Shown here in pieces: positions 1 to 7,815 of a stretch of 64,000 nt of DNA. The position numbers and the translations under genes are program-made. How positions within the stretch are numbered: position 1 is the first letter of the stretch; every line of letters starts with the position of its first letter. The notes below the pieces were generated by a model, which saw only the letters and a program-made list of their open reading frames with translations, had not been told where the DNA came from and searched no databases. This DNA comes from Pandoraea faecigallinarum (GTDB lineage Bacteria; Pseudomonadota; Gammaproteobacteria; Burkholderiales; Burkholderiaceae): NCBI RefSeq assembly GCF_001029105.3, contig NZ_CP011807.3, forward strand, positions 2,914,001 to 2,978,000, read 5' to 3'.

Positions 1-73
1 CCAACACCGGCGCCGGGGTCAGCCACGTCGCACCCAGGCCGCCAGCGAACGTCAGAAAATCGCGTCGACGCAT
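1..73 (-). CDS. DUF1501 family protein, N-terminus only (runs off left edge)
   Basis: Only the first 24 codons are present, starting at an ATG read on the minus strand. They encode an RRRDFL twin-arginine signal followed by a Gly/Ala-rich stretch, so the protein is probably exported folded by Tat. A GAGAGG ribosome site lies about six bases before the ATG. It follows the DUF1800 gene on the same strand with an 89-base gap. DUF1800 and DUF1501 proteins are regularly paired, and the Tat start fits the DUF1501 partner. The body of the gene is outside the window, so the family call rests on the signal motif and the neighbour. Confidence 0.75.
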   Translation of the reverse strand, partial: MRRRDFLTFAGGLGATWLTPAPVL

Positions 74-162
74 TTCACACCTCTCATGACCGGTCTCCCA
101 CCGATCGGCAAAGACCGCTCCGTAACCTGCCCAAGCCATTCACACCAACGCAGCGCGCCCGG

Positions 163-1815
163 TCACTTCAACTGATACGCCGGATCCATCAGCAACGCCT
201 GCAAGAACGAGGCGCTGTTGACGCCCGGCGGTTGCGGCGCGGCGGGCGCAAGCGGCAAGACAGCTCGCTGCAATGCCTCGCGAGACGCCCCGTCCGGAAC
301 ATCGACCGGACCCAACGCGTAAGGTTGCAGCCAGCGCGACAAGTCGAAACGTACGCCCGCCACGGTTCGCGGCATCGCCTGACCCGCACGAAGCGCCGTG
401 CGCTGCACGCCGGAGCGTATTGGCGTCGAAGAAACGGACATCGCCGCCGACGGACCACCAGCGTTGGCGTTTTCCGTCGCGCGGAACATACGCTCGACGA
501 ACTGCTTGCGTGCGAGCAAGGTCGTACTGTCGATCCACGCGTCGCCACCGGGCCACCCCTTTACATTGGGCGGACGAAACAGGTCCTGCCCCAATACGCG
601 CATCTGCTGCGCGAGCATCTGCGGATCGTCGTACCCGATATCGAACTCGCGAACGGTGTCCGTCACGAACTCGGACGGGGATTTGATCAACGTGCCGCGG
701 GCGCGCGCGTCCCAGAACGCCGGCGTGAGGAACAACGCGCGCATCGCCACGCGTATGTCGTAGCCGCTCGCGCGAAACGCGTCGGCAACGCGCTCCACCT
801 GAGTGGGGTCGGGTGTCGGCGATACGAACTCGAGCCACAATTTGCCGACGATGAACCTCGCCGTCTCCGGGCGCGCCAGCAGGATGTCGAGCACCTGATC
901 GCCATCGAAGTCGCCCGTCCGATTCAGCACGGTCTTCGTGCCGGTGTCATGCAGGTCGGCACGCCAGACATATGTCATCGTGCTCCGGTCGAGACTCCAG
1001 CCGGTGTAGGCGCGCGCGGCTTCCCGCACGTCCTGCTCGGTGTAATGCCCTTCGCCCAACGTAAACAATTCCATCACTTCCCGTGCGAAGTTTTCGTTCG
1101 GATGCCCTTTGCGGCTGCCCGCGCCATCCAGATAGATGAGCATCGCCGGATCTTTGGAGACGTCGTGCAGCATCGTGCCGAAGTTGCCGAGCGCGTTTGC
1201 GCGCAGTAATACGTTCTGCCGGTACAGCACGGTCGGCTCGCGCACTTTGTCGTCACTCGACACGAAATGGTTGTGCCAGAACATCGTCATGCGCTCGGTC
1301 AGCGGCGAGGGCGTCGTCGCCATTTCCTGTGCCCACCAGGCAGACAGCGCGCTCGCCATGCGGTTGCGCCGCTCGTTGAGTTCGCGTCGCTCGTCCGGCG
1401 TCATTCCCTTGAGTGCAGCGCCGTAAAGCGGCGGATCGGCAGCCCATGCGGGGGGCGGCGTCACGGCCGTGCGGCGTGCCTGCATCAGCAACTGGTCGAC
1501 GGCCTGCGCGCGGGTCAAGCCGACGAACGGCGCCAGTTCGCGCGCATCGGGCGCGTAGCCGGCGCGAGTGAGGAAATAACGGGCGTCGTCGGCGGTCAGT
1601 GGGCGCCTGGACGGATCGGCCGCCGACAGCGCAGCCCGTGACATCCTGGCATGGCCGGCTTGTCGAGCGTGCTGCTGCACGCGATTGGCATCCGGCGAAC
1701 GGGCTTCGGCAGCGCGGGCGCCGGGGACAACAAGCGAAGCGCTCAGCATAGCAACGAGCCAGAGCGCGGCACACGCGCCTGCCGCCCGCGTGGAAGCCGT
1801 CGTGCGACATGTCAT
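163..1815 (-). CDS. DUF1800 domain protein, secreted
   Basis: A 550-residue protein of the DUF1800 family, whose biochemical role is unknown. Family hallmarks visible are TRAGYAP near the N-terminus, a MFWHNHFVSS block, the FAREVMELFTLGEGHY and YTGW blocks in the middle, FIVGKLW, and a C-terminal RPPNVKGWPGG with a WI motif after it. I chose the ATG at 1815 because it begins a typical Sec signal (a basic start, then a hydrophobic LWLVAMLSASLVV core ending near ARA). The same frame stays open upstream to an ATG at 2019 that has a plausible ribosome site, but that extension is Cys/Arg-rich and contains the terminator at 1971-1999. It lies upstream of, and probably co-transcribes with, the DUF1501 gene. 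Confidence 0.85.
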   Translation of the reverse strand: MTCRTTASTRAAGACAALWLVAMLSASLVVPGARAAEARSPDANRVQQHARQAGHARMSRAALSAADPSRRPLTADDARYFLTRAGYAPDARELAPFVGLTRAQAVDQLLMQARRTAVTPPPAWAADPPLYGAALKGMTPDERRELNERRNRMASALSAWWAQEMATTPSPLTERMTMFWHNHFVSSDDKVREPTVLYRQNVLLRANALGNFGTMLHDVSKDPAMLIYLDGAGSRKGHPNENFAREVMELFTLGEGHYTEQDVREAARAYTGWSLDRSTMTYVWRADLHDTGTKTVLNRTGDFDGDQVLDILLARPETARFIVGKLWLEFVSPTPDPTQVERVADAFRASGYDIRVAMRALFLTPAFWDARARGTLIKSPSEFVTDTVREFDIGYDDPQMLAQQMRVLGQDLFRPPNVKGWPGGDAWIDSTTLLARKQFVERMFRATENANAGGPSAAMSVSSTPIRSGVQRTALRAGQAMPRTVAGVRFDLSRWLQPYALGPVDVPDGASREALQRAVLPLAPAAPQPPGVNSASFLQALLMDPAYQLK

Positions 1816-1970
1816 CGACGCGGCTGTGGCGCCATCGTCCGGCGGTGTGATTTCGGCCGACGGGACCGAGCGCAGCGCAAACGGCGCTTCGCCCGCCGCC
1901 GGACATGTCGTCCTTCGGTTGCAGTCGTGCCTGGTGCGCCACTTGCCCCTGTCGCGAGCTTCGTCGACGC

Positions 1971-1999
1971 AAAAAAAGCCAGCGTCGGCTGAGGCTGGC
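1971..1999 (-). terminator. Rho-independent terminator after the small gene at 2108-2434
   Basis: Read on the minus strand, a GCCAGC stem pairs with GCTGGC across a 10-base loop and is followed by seven T residues. It sits between the stop of the small gene at 2108 and the chosen start of the DUF1800 gene at 1815. This supports separate transcription of the two and argues against the longer DUF1800 start at 2019. Confidence 0.75.
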
Positions 2000-2107
2000 G
2001 GATTGGGTTTCGGCTTCATGGCACGCTCTCGTCAAAGTGACGTCACTGGCGTTTTCGGGAAGAAGCGTCGCGTAGTGTCCCCTTGTCGGCGAGGACTGCG
2101 CATCGTG

Positions 2108-2434
2108 TCAGTGACTATACAGTTCACGCACGGCGTCTTGAATGTGTTGACGCAGCAAGCGCCGATCTTCGGGCGACATGTGCCCATTGGGACGCCGGCC
2201 GGCTGGCGGATTCGGGAGATCGTCGGCGCGGCGATCTGCCGGAGGTTCGGCTGACTGCGCCTTCCTGGAGGCGTTGCGCGGCGACGGTGCAGGCGCGGCG
2301 TGTTGGACCCGGGGAGCGCTCGCCCCTTGGGATTGCGTGCTGAAATGAGCCACGGGACGGGCATACGTCACGCCCAGGTGTCCCCAGAGCATGATTCCCC
2401 CGAACAGTAGCGTAAACTCAGCAGCCCATCTCAT
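2108..2434 (-). CDS. small conserved hypothetical protein, membrane-anchored or secreted
   Basis: A 108-residue protein that I cannot name. It has an N-terminal hydrophobic segment (about residues 6-22), which could be an uncleaved anchor or a signal peptide. A long Pro/Ala/Arg-rich, probably disordered linker follows, then a compact C-terminal block around GHMSPEDRRLLRQHI that ends in RELY. An MSPEERR-like tail of this kind recurs at the end of small Burkholderiales proteins of unknown function. That conservation, plus a terminator just downstream, makes it likely to be a real gene. It is divergent from ompR and the two share the intergenic space. Confidence 0.6.
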   Translation of the reverse strand: MRWAAEFTLLFGGIMLWGHLGVTYARPVAHFSTQSQGASAPRVQHAAPAPSPRNASRKAQSAEPPADRRADDLPNPPAGRRPNGHMSPEDRRLLRQHIQDAVRELYSH

Positions 2435-2535
2435 CTTGTGCGTATGTCCTTCATGCCATGCGGCTGTTTTTGCCCTGGCAGGGGTGCAAGTGTACCCACT
2501 GCCTATGGTCAGCGCTCAAGCCGTAGGGTAAATTG

Positions 2536-2553
2536 TGTAACCCTTTGTAACCC
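2536..2553 (+). promoter_or_regulatory. candidate OmpR-type operator upstream of ompR
   Basis: Two direct copies of TGTAACCC start at 2536 and 2546, exactly 10 bases apart and 50-67 bases before the ompR start. Known OmpR sites are tandem 10-base half-sites containing GTAAC or GTTAC cores, so autoregulation is a reasonable inference. No binding has been shown for this site, and no strong sigma-70 boxes are obvious beside it. Confidence 0.35.
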
Positions 2554-2602
2554 GCTTTGGCGGCCTCCTCAGTTCGCAACATTTCGGGCTAAGATACACG
2601 GC

Positions 2603-3328
2603 ATGGAAAACAAAAACTCTCCCAAAATTCTGGTTGTCGACGACGATCCGCGCCTGCGCGACCTACTGCGTCGTTACCTCGGGGAACAGGGTTTCAATGT
2701 CTTTGTGGCCGAAAATGCGACGGCCATGAACAAGCTTTGGGTGCGCGAGCGCTTCGATCTGCTCGTGCTGGACCTGATGCTCCCCGGTGAAGACGGTCTT
2801 TCGATTTGTCGCCGTCTACGTGGCGCGAACGACCGCACGCCGATCATCATGTTAACGGCCAAAGGCGAGGATGTCGACCGTATCGTCGGCCTCGAGATGG
2901 GCGCCGACGATTACTTGCCGAAGCCCTTCAATCCGCGCGAACTCGTCGCACGCATTCATGCAGTGCTGCGCCGTCAGGCGCCGCCTGAGCTTCCCGGTGC
3001 GCCCAGCGAAACGATGGAGACGTTCGAGTTCGGCGACTTCGCCCTGAATCTCGCCACACGCACGCTCACCAAGAACGGCCAGGAAATCGCGCTCACCACG
3101 GGCGAGTTTTCGGTGCTGAAAGTCTTCGCACGCCACCCGCGTCAGCCGCTCTCGCGCGAAAAGCTCATGGAACTGGCACGAGGTCGCGAATACGAAGTGT
3201 TCGACCGCAGCCTCGATGTACAGATCTCGCGCTTGCGCAAGCTCATCGAGCCGGATCCGGGCAGCCCCCGCTTCATTCAAACGGTGTGGGGCCTGGGCTA
3301 CGTGTTCATCCCGGACGGCGGCGCGTGA
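2603..3328 (+). CDS. ompR: OmpR, osmotic/envelope response regulator
   Basis: A 241-residue response regulator of the OmpR/PhoB class. The receiver domain (residues 8-120) has the acidic DDD cluster near residue 13, phospho-acceptor Asp57 in LVLDLMLPG, and Lys107 in LPKPF. The C-terminal winged helix (about 140-238) carries the usual LTTGEFSVL start and RLRKLIEPDP recognition helix. The ATG at 2603 is chosen because it begins directly before the receiver fold; the frame is open further upstream but that part has no homologous content. It is followed after 180 bases by its sensor kinase envZ, which should phosphorylate it in response to osmotic or envelope signals and alter porin expression. 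Confidence 0.95.
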   Translation: MENKNSPKILVVDDDPRLRDLLRRYLGEQGFNVFVAENATAMNKLWVRERFDLLVLDLMLPGEDGLSICRRLRGANDRTPIIMLTAKGEDVDRIVGLEMGADDYLPKPFNPRELVARIHAVLRRQAPPELPGAPSETMETFEFGDFALNLATRTLTKNGQEIALTTGEFSVLKVFARHPRQPLSREKLMELARGREYEVFDRSLDVQISRLRKLIEPDPGSPRFIQTVWGLGYVFIPDGGA

Positions 3329-3508
3329 TCGGCCGTCATGACGTCCCAGGTTATCGAACGACGCCGGTCGCAATGCTTTCGCGCGCCGGCGTCTCGCCTT
3401 GTCCCGCACTGCGCTCCATGTCTTTCGCCGAGGCTCGCATAAGCTTTCGCCACTGCGCGCTTCGAACCTTCCGGCACGCCCACGCCACGTACTAGACGGA
3501 GCAACCCC

Positions 3509-4849
3509 ATGCATCCGATACGGATGGTACGCGGGCTGTTCGGTGGTCTGTTCTGGCGTACCTTCTTCCTCATTGCCCTGCTCATCGGTGTCAGCCTCGC
3601 GGCCTGGTACCAGAGTTTTCGCGTAATCGAGCGCGAACCGCGCGCCCAACGCGTCGCGCAGCAACTCGTCTCCATCGTCAAGCTCACCCGCACCGCCCTG
3701 CTCTACTCGGAGCCCGACCTGCGACGTGCGCTGCTTCAGGATCTGGAGAGCAACGAAGGCATTCGTGTGTACCCGCGCGAACCGGCAGACGCCGTCGAGA
3801 AACAACGCGCGGGCGTCGTGCAGGACCTGATCGTGCGCGACGTACAGCGCCGCCTGGGCACCGACACCGTGATTGCCGCCTCCGTCAACGACATCCCCGC
3901 GATGTGGATCAGCTTCAAGATCGACGAAGACGACTACTGGGTCGCCATCGAACAGGATCGCATCGACACGGCCACCGGTCTCCAACTATTCAGTTGGGGC
4001 ACATTCGCCCTCGCCCTCTCCCTCATCGGCGCGGCCTTCATCACCGCGCTCGTGAACCGTCCGTTCGCCCGACTGGCGCACGCCGCGCGAGCCATTGGCG
4101 AAGGACACCGCCCCGACCCATTGCCCGAGCGCGGCATGGGCGAGGCTGCCGAGGCGAATCGCAGCTTCAACCAGATGGTGGAGGAACTCGACCGGCTGGA
4201 GGCGGATCGTGCCCTGATGCTCGCCGGGATTTCCCACGACCTGCGCACGCCGCTGGCCCGCCTGCGACTGGAGACGGAGATGAGTCCGTCGGACGAGTCG
4301 GTCAAGCGCGACATGATCAGCGACATCGAGCAGATGGACGAAATCATCGGCCGCTTCCTCGATTATGCGCGTCCGGCCTCGCGCACGACGCAGTCCATCG
4401 ACCTGTCCGAAATCGCACGCGACACCGCCGCCAATTTCGACGGACGCGACGACCTGAACCTCAGCGTCGATCTCGCCGATGCCGCCCCGGTTCTCGCGGA
4501 GCGCACCGATCTCAAGCGCCTGCTCACGAACCTGATCGAGAATGCGCGCAAATACGGGCGCGATGCACAAACGGACATCGCCAACGTCCACATCTCGACC
4601 CGGGTGCTGGGCGAACGTGTGGAGATGCGCGTACGCGATACCGGCCCCGGAATTCCCGAGGAACAATTGCACCTCGTGTTCCGTCCTTTCTATCGTGTGG
4701 ACACGGCGCGCACGAAGGCGGACGGCACCGGTCTGGGCATGGCGATCGTGCAGCGCATTGCGTCGCGTTACAAGGGGCATGCCTCGCTGCGCAATGTTCG
4801 CCCGGGTTCCGGCCTTGAAATCATCGTGTCATTTCCGCTTGCTAAATAA
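3509..4849 (+). CDS. envZ: EnvZ, osmosensor histidine kinase
   Basis: A 446-residue inner-membrane kinase. A first membrane span lies at about residues 15-35, a periplasmic sensor at 36-155 and a second span at 158-182, followed by a HAMP linker and the HisKA dimer with phospho-acceptor His243 in GISHDLRTPLAR. The ATPase domain has the N box (LIENARKYGRD), G1 box (DTGPGIPEE) and G2 box (GTGLGMAIV). A GGAG ribosome site lies seven bases before the ATG. Its partner is OmpR just upstream. The 180-base gap between the two genes is longer than in many ompR-envZ operons and contains no other gene, so envZ may have its own weak promoter or simply be read through. Confidence 0.94.
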   Translation: MHPIRMVRGLFGGLFWRTFFLIALLIGVSLAAWYQSFRVIEREPRAQRVAQQLVSIVKLTRTALLYSEPDLRRALLQDLESNEGIRVYPREPADAVEKQRAGVVQDLIVRDVQRRLGTDTVIAASVNDIPAMWISFKIDEDDYWVAIEQDRIDTATGLQLFSWGTFALALSLIGAAFITALVNRPFARLAHAARAIGEGHRPDPLPERGMGEAAEANRSFNQMVEELDRLEADRALMLAGISHDLRTPLARLRLETEMSPSDESVKRDMISDIEQMDEIIGRFLDYARPASRTTQSIDLSEIARDTAANFDGRDDLNLSVDLADAAPVLAERTDLKRLLTNLIENARKYGRDAQTDIANVHISTRVLGERVEMRVRDTGPGIPEEQLHLVFRPFYRVDTARTKADGTGLGMAIVQRIASRYKGHASLRNVRPGSGLEIIVSFPLAK

Positions 4850-4964
4850 GTGTTTGATGTGATCCGGCGAAAATTTGGCTATGCTCAAGGCTTGGCGCCA
4901 CGCCACACCGCAAAATCCTATCGACGGGATTTGTTTTAACTATCTCCCAAATAAAATAAAGCTA

Positions 4965-4993
4965 TTGCTATCGATAGTTTGATAGCGTATACT
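4965..4993 (+). promoter_or_regulatory. sigma-70 promoter of ahpC with CTAT/ATAG repeats
   Basis: A TTGCTA -35 box (4965-4970) and a TATACT -10 box (4988-4993) are separated by an ideal 17 bases, giving a 5' leader of about 90 bases before ahpC. CTAT and ATAG tetranucleotides sit at 4962, 4968, 4974 and 4982, arranged around the palindrome CTATCGATAG over the -35 region. OxyR sites are built from ATAG/CTAT elements, so peroxide control is plausible, but the spacing here does not match the classical OxyR consensus. Confidence 0.7.
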
Positions 4994-5089
4994 GCTTTGG
5001 TTGATCGGGATCGCGTGAACTCGGTCAGTTGCTGGTTGCGGCGTTCCCGGATGTCGCGACATAAACCGCACTAAATTTAGGAGTAATCG

Positions 5090-5638
5090 ATGAAGACTGT
5101 CGGCGATAAACTCGAAGCGTTCTCGGTCCAAGCGGCCAAGCCTGGTTTCAACAACCACGAAGAAAACGGCGTGTCGGCTTTCGAAACGATCACGGAAGCG
5201 TCGTTCCCGGGCAAGTGGAAGGTCATTTACTTCTACCCGAAGGACTTCACCTTCGTGTGCCCGACCGAAATCGTGGAATTCGGCAAGCTGGCCAACGACT
5301 TCGCAGATCGCGACGCCGTGCTGCTCGGCGGCTCGGGCGACAACGAGTTCGTGAAGCTGGCATGGCGCCGCGAGCACAAGGACCTGAACAAGCTGAACCA
5401 CTACTCGTTCGGTGACACGACCGGTGCTCTGATCGACCAGCTCGGCGTGCGTGACAAGGCTGCCGGCGTGGCCCTGCGTGCAACGTTCATCGTTGACCCG
5501 GACAACGTCATTCAGCACGTGTCGGTGAACAACCTGAACGTCGGCCGTAACCCGCAAGAAGTCCTGCGTATTCTGGACGGCCTGCAAACGGACGAACTCT
5601 GCCCGTGCAACCGCGCGGTCGGCGGTGCAACGCTGTAA
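5090..5638 (+). CDS. ahpC: AhpC, alkyl hydroperoxide reductase peroxiredoxin
   Basis: A 182-residue cytosolic 2-Cys peroxiredoxin that reduces organic hydroperoxides and hydrogen peroxide. The peroxidatic Cys57 lies in DFTFVCPTE. The C-terminus has a CPC motif, giving Cys171 and Cys173. That third cysteine is characteristic of the Mycobacterium-type AhpC that is recycled by AhpD rather than by AhpF, which fits the ahpD gene next door and the absence of ahpF. An AGGAG ribosome site precedes the ATG, and codon use is strongly biased toward common codons, suggesting high expression from the strong promoter at 4965-4993. A hairpin terminator separates it from ahpD. Confidence 0.97.
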   Translation: MKTVGDKLEAFSVQAAKPGFNNHEENGVSAFETITEASFPGKWKVIYFYPKDFTFVCPTEIVEFGKLANDFADRDAVLLGGSGDNEFVKLAWRREHKDLNKLNHYSFGDTTGALIDQLGVRDKAAGVALRATFIVDPDNVIQHVSVNNLNVGRNPQEVLRILDGLQTDELCPCNRAVGGATL

Positions 5639-5650
5639 GCGTCGTCTCGA

Positions 5651-5672
5651 AGCCCGCGAAAGCGGGCTTTTT
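5651..5672 (+). terminator. intra-operon terminator between ahpC and ahpD
   Basis: AGCCCGC and GCGGGCT form a seven-pair stem with a GAAA tetraloop, followed by a run of five T residues. It begins 12 bases after the ahpC stop, and ahpD starts 26 bases after it. I saw no clear promoter in the short remaining gap, so partial read-through is the likely way ahpD is transcribed at a lower level than ahpC. Confidence 0.8.
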
Positions 5673-5697
5673 CAGCCCAAAGCAATAGGAGAAATTT

Positions 5698-6225
5698 ATG
5701 GAATTCCTCACCGCGATTAAGGCGCAGATTCCCGATTACGCCAAGGACATCCGCCTGAACCTCGACGGCACCATCGCCCGCTCCTCGCTCGAAGGCAACG
5801 ACGCCGTGGGCGTGGCCCTCGCCGCGGCTTTTGCCGCCAAGTGCCAGCCCATCGTCAAAGCGATTCGCGAAGCCGGCGTGCTTGCCCCGGAAGAACTCGA
5901 AGGCGCATTGACCGCTGCGGCGATCATGGGCATGAACAACACGTGGTACCCGTATCTGGAGATGGCCGATAACGCCGAACTCAGGAACGAGAAGGCCCAA
6001 TTGCGCATGAACGGCTACGCCACGCGCGGCGGCGTCGATCAGCGTCGTTTCGAAATGTACGCACTGGCCGCGTCCATCGTGGGCAAGTGCCACTTCTGCG
6101 TGAAGTCGCATGCCGCGCTGCTCGTCGACGAGCACAAGATGAGCACCGCGCAACTGCGTGACGTTGGCCGTATCGCCGCGGTCATCAATGCCGCTGCCCA
6201 GGTGATCGCCGCCGAAGCTGCATAA
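5698..6225 (+). CDS. ahpD: AhpD, alkylhydroperoxidase and AhpC reductant
   Basis: A 175-residue all-helical protein of the AhpD family. The active site is visible as Cys131-His-Phe-Cys134 with His138 four residues on, and Glu119 in the preceding helix, which together form the known proton-relay set. In systems studied in Mycobacterium, AhpD accepts electrons from a lipoyl enzyme and passes them to oxidised AhpC. The three-cysteine AhpC directly upstream fits the same partnership here. An AGGAG ribosome site precedes the ATG. Expression probably depends on read-through of the terminator at 5651-5672. Confidence 0.95.
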   Translation: MEFLTAIKAQIPDYAKDIRLNLDGTIARSSLEGNDAVGVALAAAFAAKCQPIVKAIREAGVLAPEELEGALTAAAIMGMNNTWYPYLEMADNAELRNEKAQLRMNGYATRGGVDQRRFEMYALAASIVGKCHFCVKSHAALLVDEHKMSTAQLRDVGRIAAVINAAAQVIAAEAA

Positions 6226-6247
6226 GCTGCACGGGCCGGGCGGAATA

Positions 6248-6279
6248 GCGCCGCCGGCGTTGCGCAACGCCGGCGGCGC
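6248..6279. repeat. perfect 32-base palindrome after ahpD
   Basis: Sixteen bases (GCGCCGCCGGCGTTGC) are followed immediately by their exact reverse complement with no spacer. It starts 22 bases after the ahpD stop and is followed, 11 bases on, by the long terminator hairpin at 6291-6336. It could extrude as a cruciform or act as an RNA-stabilising hairpin; no T run follows it. Confidence 0.85.
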
Positions 6280-6290
6280 GTGCCGTCACA

Positions 6291-6336
6291 ACGCAAAACG
6301 GCGCTACCGGATTCATCAGGTAGCGCCGTTTTGCGT
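6291..6336. terminator. bidirectional terminator between ahpD and ispF
   Basis: An exact 18-base inverted repeat (ACGCAAAACGGCGCTACC and its complement) flanks a 10-base loop. The stem includes a run of four T residues on each strand, so it can end transcription of ahpD from the left and of ispF from the right. The two genes converge here. Confidence 0.85.
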
Positions 6337-6380
6337 ACTGGATGCGGGGCGGCGGCGTACGCCGACAGCCCGCTGGTCCC

Positions 6381-6929
6381 TCAGCGACCGATCAACAGTG
6401 CGGCCGCCTGCGCTTCGATCCCTTCCTGGCGGCCGAGATAGCCCAGCTTCTCGTTCGTCTTCGCCTTCACGTTGACCTGAGCGATGCCCACCCCGAGCGC
6501 GTCCGCAATCGATTGCGTCATCGCGGCGATGTGCGGCGCGAGCTTCGGCGCCTGCGCAATCACCGTGCAATCGACGTTCAGTATTTCATAACCCTGCTCG
6601 CGCACACGGCGCATCGCTTCCTTGAGCAGAACGACGCTGTTCGCCCCCTTGAAGGCGGGGTCCGTGTCCGGGAAGTGGCGACCGATGTCGCCAAGCGCCG
6701 CCGCGCCCAGCACGGCGTCGGTGATGGCATGCAGCAGCACGTCGGCGTCCGAGTGGCCGAGCAGACCTCGCTCGAACGGGATCGTTACGCCGCCCATCAC
6801 GAGCGGACGACCGGGCACGAGGGCGTGCACGTCGTAGCCCTGACCGATGCGCAGTTTCGACAACGAGGCAAGAGAAACGGGAGAGATGGGAGAAACGGAA
6901 GAAACAGGAGTCACAGCGTGTTCAGTCAT
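6381..6929 (-). CDS. ispF: IspF, 2-C-methyl-D-erythritol 2,4-cyclodiphosphate synthase
   Basis: A 182-residue enzyme of the MEP isoprenoid pathway that cyclises CDP-methylerythritol 2-phosphate with loss of CMP. Zinc ligands correspond to Asp33 and His35 in GYDVHAL and His67 in [14 protein letters not shown] and [10 protein letters not shown] are also family blocks. The first 25 or so residues (a Val-Ser-Pro-rich stretch) are an extension absent from most IspF proteins and are encoded by five 9-base repeat units at 6872-6916. If translation began at the Leu-Arg-Ile-Gly-Gln core, the protein would be the usual length of about 160. It lies 45 bases downstream of ispD on the same strand, an arrangement common in proteobacteria. 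Confidence 0.95.
   Translation of the reverse strand: MTEHAVTPVSSVSPISPVSLASLSKLRIGQGYDVHALVPGRPLVMGGVTIPFERGLLGHSDADVLLHAITDAVLGAAALGDIGRHFPDTDPAFKGANSVVLLKEAMRRVREQGYEILNVDCTVIAQAPKLAPHIAAMTQSIADALGVGIAQVNVKAKTNEKLGYLGRQEGIEAQAAALLIGR
6872..6916. repeat. 9-base tandem repeat in the 5' end of ispF
   Basis: Five consecutive 9-base units, GAGAAACGG, GAGAGATGG, GAGAAACGG, AAGAAACAG and GAGTCACAG, read on the plus strand. They encode the Val-Ser-Pro-type extension of IspF. The first and third units are identical and the others differ by a few bases. It belongs to the group of 9-base-period repeats found at several places in the window. Confidence 0.75.
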
Positions 6930-6974
6930 GGGGAATCGTCAGATGCGCAATAGCAATACGGTATGGCGGTTTGC

Positions 6975-7706
6975 TCAGGCGGATTTGGCTGCACCAAGAA
7001 ACGCCTCGGCCAGCGCGAAATCTTCGGGATATGTCACCTTGAAGTTGCGCAGGCTACCGCGCACGAGCTTCGGGGCGTGACCGATACGCTCGATGGCACT
7101 GGCCTCGTCCGTCACTTCGGCGCCGGAGGCCAGGGCATCTTCCAGTGCATGACGCAGCATGCCGAGACGGAACATCTGCGGCGTTTGCGCCTGCCACAGG
7201 CCGTCACGCGACTGCGTGGCGCGTACCGACGCCAGCCCGCCCATCCCTTCTGTCCCGGCGGGCGGCTGCTCGCGCTTGAGCGTATCGGCGACGGGCAACG
7301 CCAGAATACCGCCGACGGGGTCGTCGCGCAGCGCACCGACGAGCGTACGGATCAACTCCGGCGTGATGCCAGGACGCGCGGCGTCGTGCACGAGTACCCA
7401 GTCGCTGTCCTGTGCACCGAACTCGGTGAGTGCCTGAAGGCCTCCCAGCACCGACGCATGACGCGACGGACCGCCACAGCGCCGCACTGCGAAACGCAGC
7501 GTGCCGAAGCGCCGTCCGTCGAAGTGATTGTCGTCCGGCGCCAACACCAGCAAGGTCTGCGCGAATTCGGAGCAGGCATCGAACGCGGCGAGCGCGTAAG
7601 CCAGCATGGGAAGTCCGCCAACGCTTCGGTATTGCTTGGGCACGGCGGCCCCGGCGCGCACACCGGTCCCGGCGCACGGGATCACGGCAAAAAGTCGGTC
7701 GCTCAC
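6975..7706 (-). CDS. ispD: IspD, 2-C-methyl-D-erythritol 4-phosphate cytidylyltransferase
   Basis: A 243-residue enzyme that couples MEP to CTP in isoprenoid synthesis. The nucleotide-binding start [11 protein letters not shown] ends in PKQY, where the Lys contacts the substrate. The [11 protein letters not shown] block and a late TDEASAIE block are also typical. The gene begins with GTG, followed by Met-Ser-Asp-type sequence and the beta strand LFAVIPC. It is upstream of ispF and the two are likely one operon. It diverges from mfd across a short AT-rich promoter region. Confidence 0.95.
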   Translation of the reverse strand: MSDRLFAVIPCAGTGVRAGAAVPKQYRSVGGLPMLAYALAAFDACSEFAQTLLVLAPDDNHFDGRRFGTLRFAVRRCGGPSRHASVLGGLQALTEFGAQDSDWVLVHDAARPGITPELIRTLVGALRDDPVGGILALPVADTLKREQPPAGTEGMGGLASVRATQSRDGLWQAQTPQMFRLGMLRHALEDALASGAEVTDEASAIERIGHAPKLVRGSLRNFKVTYPEDFALAEAFLGAAKSA

Positions 7707-7739
7707 GATAAAACGCAGGTAAGGGGAAAGCAGAGATTT

Positions 7740-7745
7740 TATAAT
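7740..7745 (+). promoter_or_regulatory. consensus -10 box upstream of mfd
   Basis: A perfect TATAAT lies 70 bases before the chosen mfd start. The -35 position 17 bases upstream (AGGTAA) is poor, so this may be a weak promoter or one helped by an activator. The AT-rich segment also reads as TATTATAAAAT on the other strand and may serve ispD. Between it and mfd lies a GC-rich hairpin without a T run (about 7761-7786). Confidence 0.35.
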
Positions 7746-7815
7746 AGACGCTGACTGTCACGGGGCCCCATGCGAATGGAGCCCCGTGCTTTGCCATTTC
7801 TGCAACGTTTTTCCT

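Noticed and set aside
1816..2019. N-terminal extension of the DUF1800 protein to an ATG at 2019
   Set aside because: It contains a full terminator hairpin and no signal-like start; the ATG at 1815 begins a clear Sec signal peptide.
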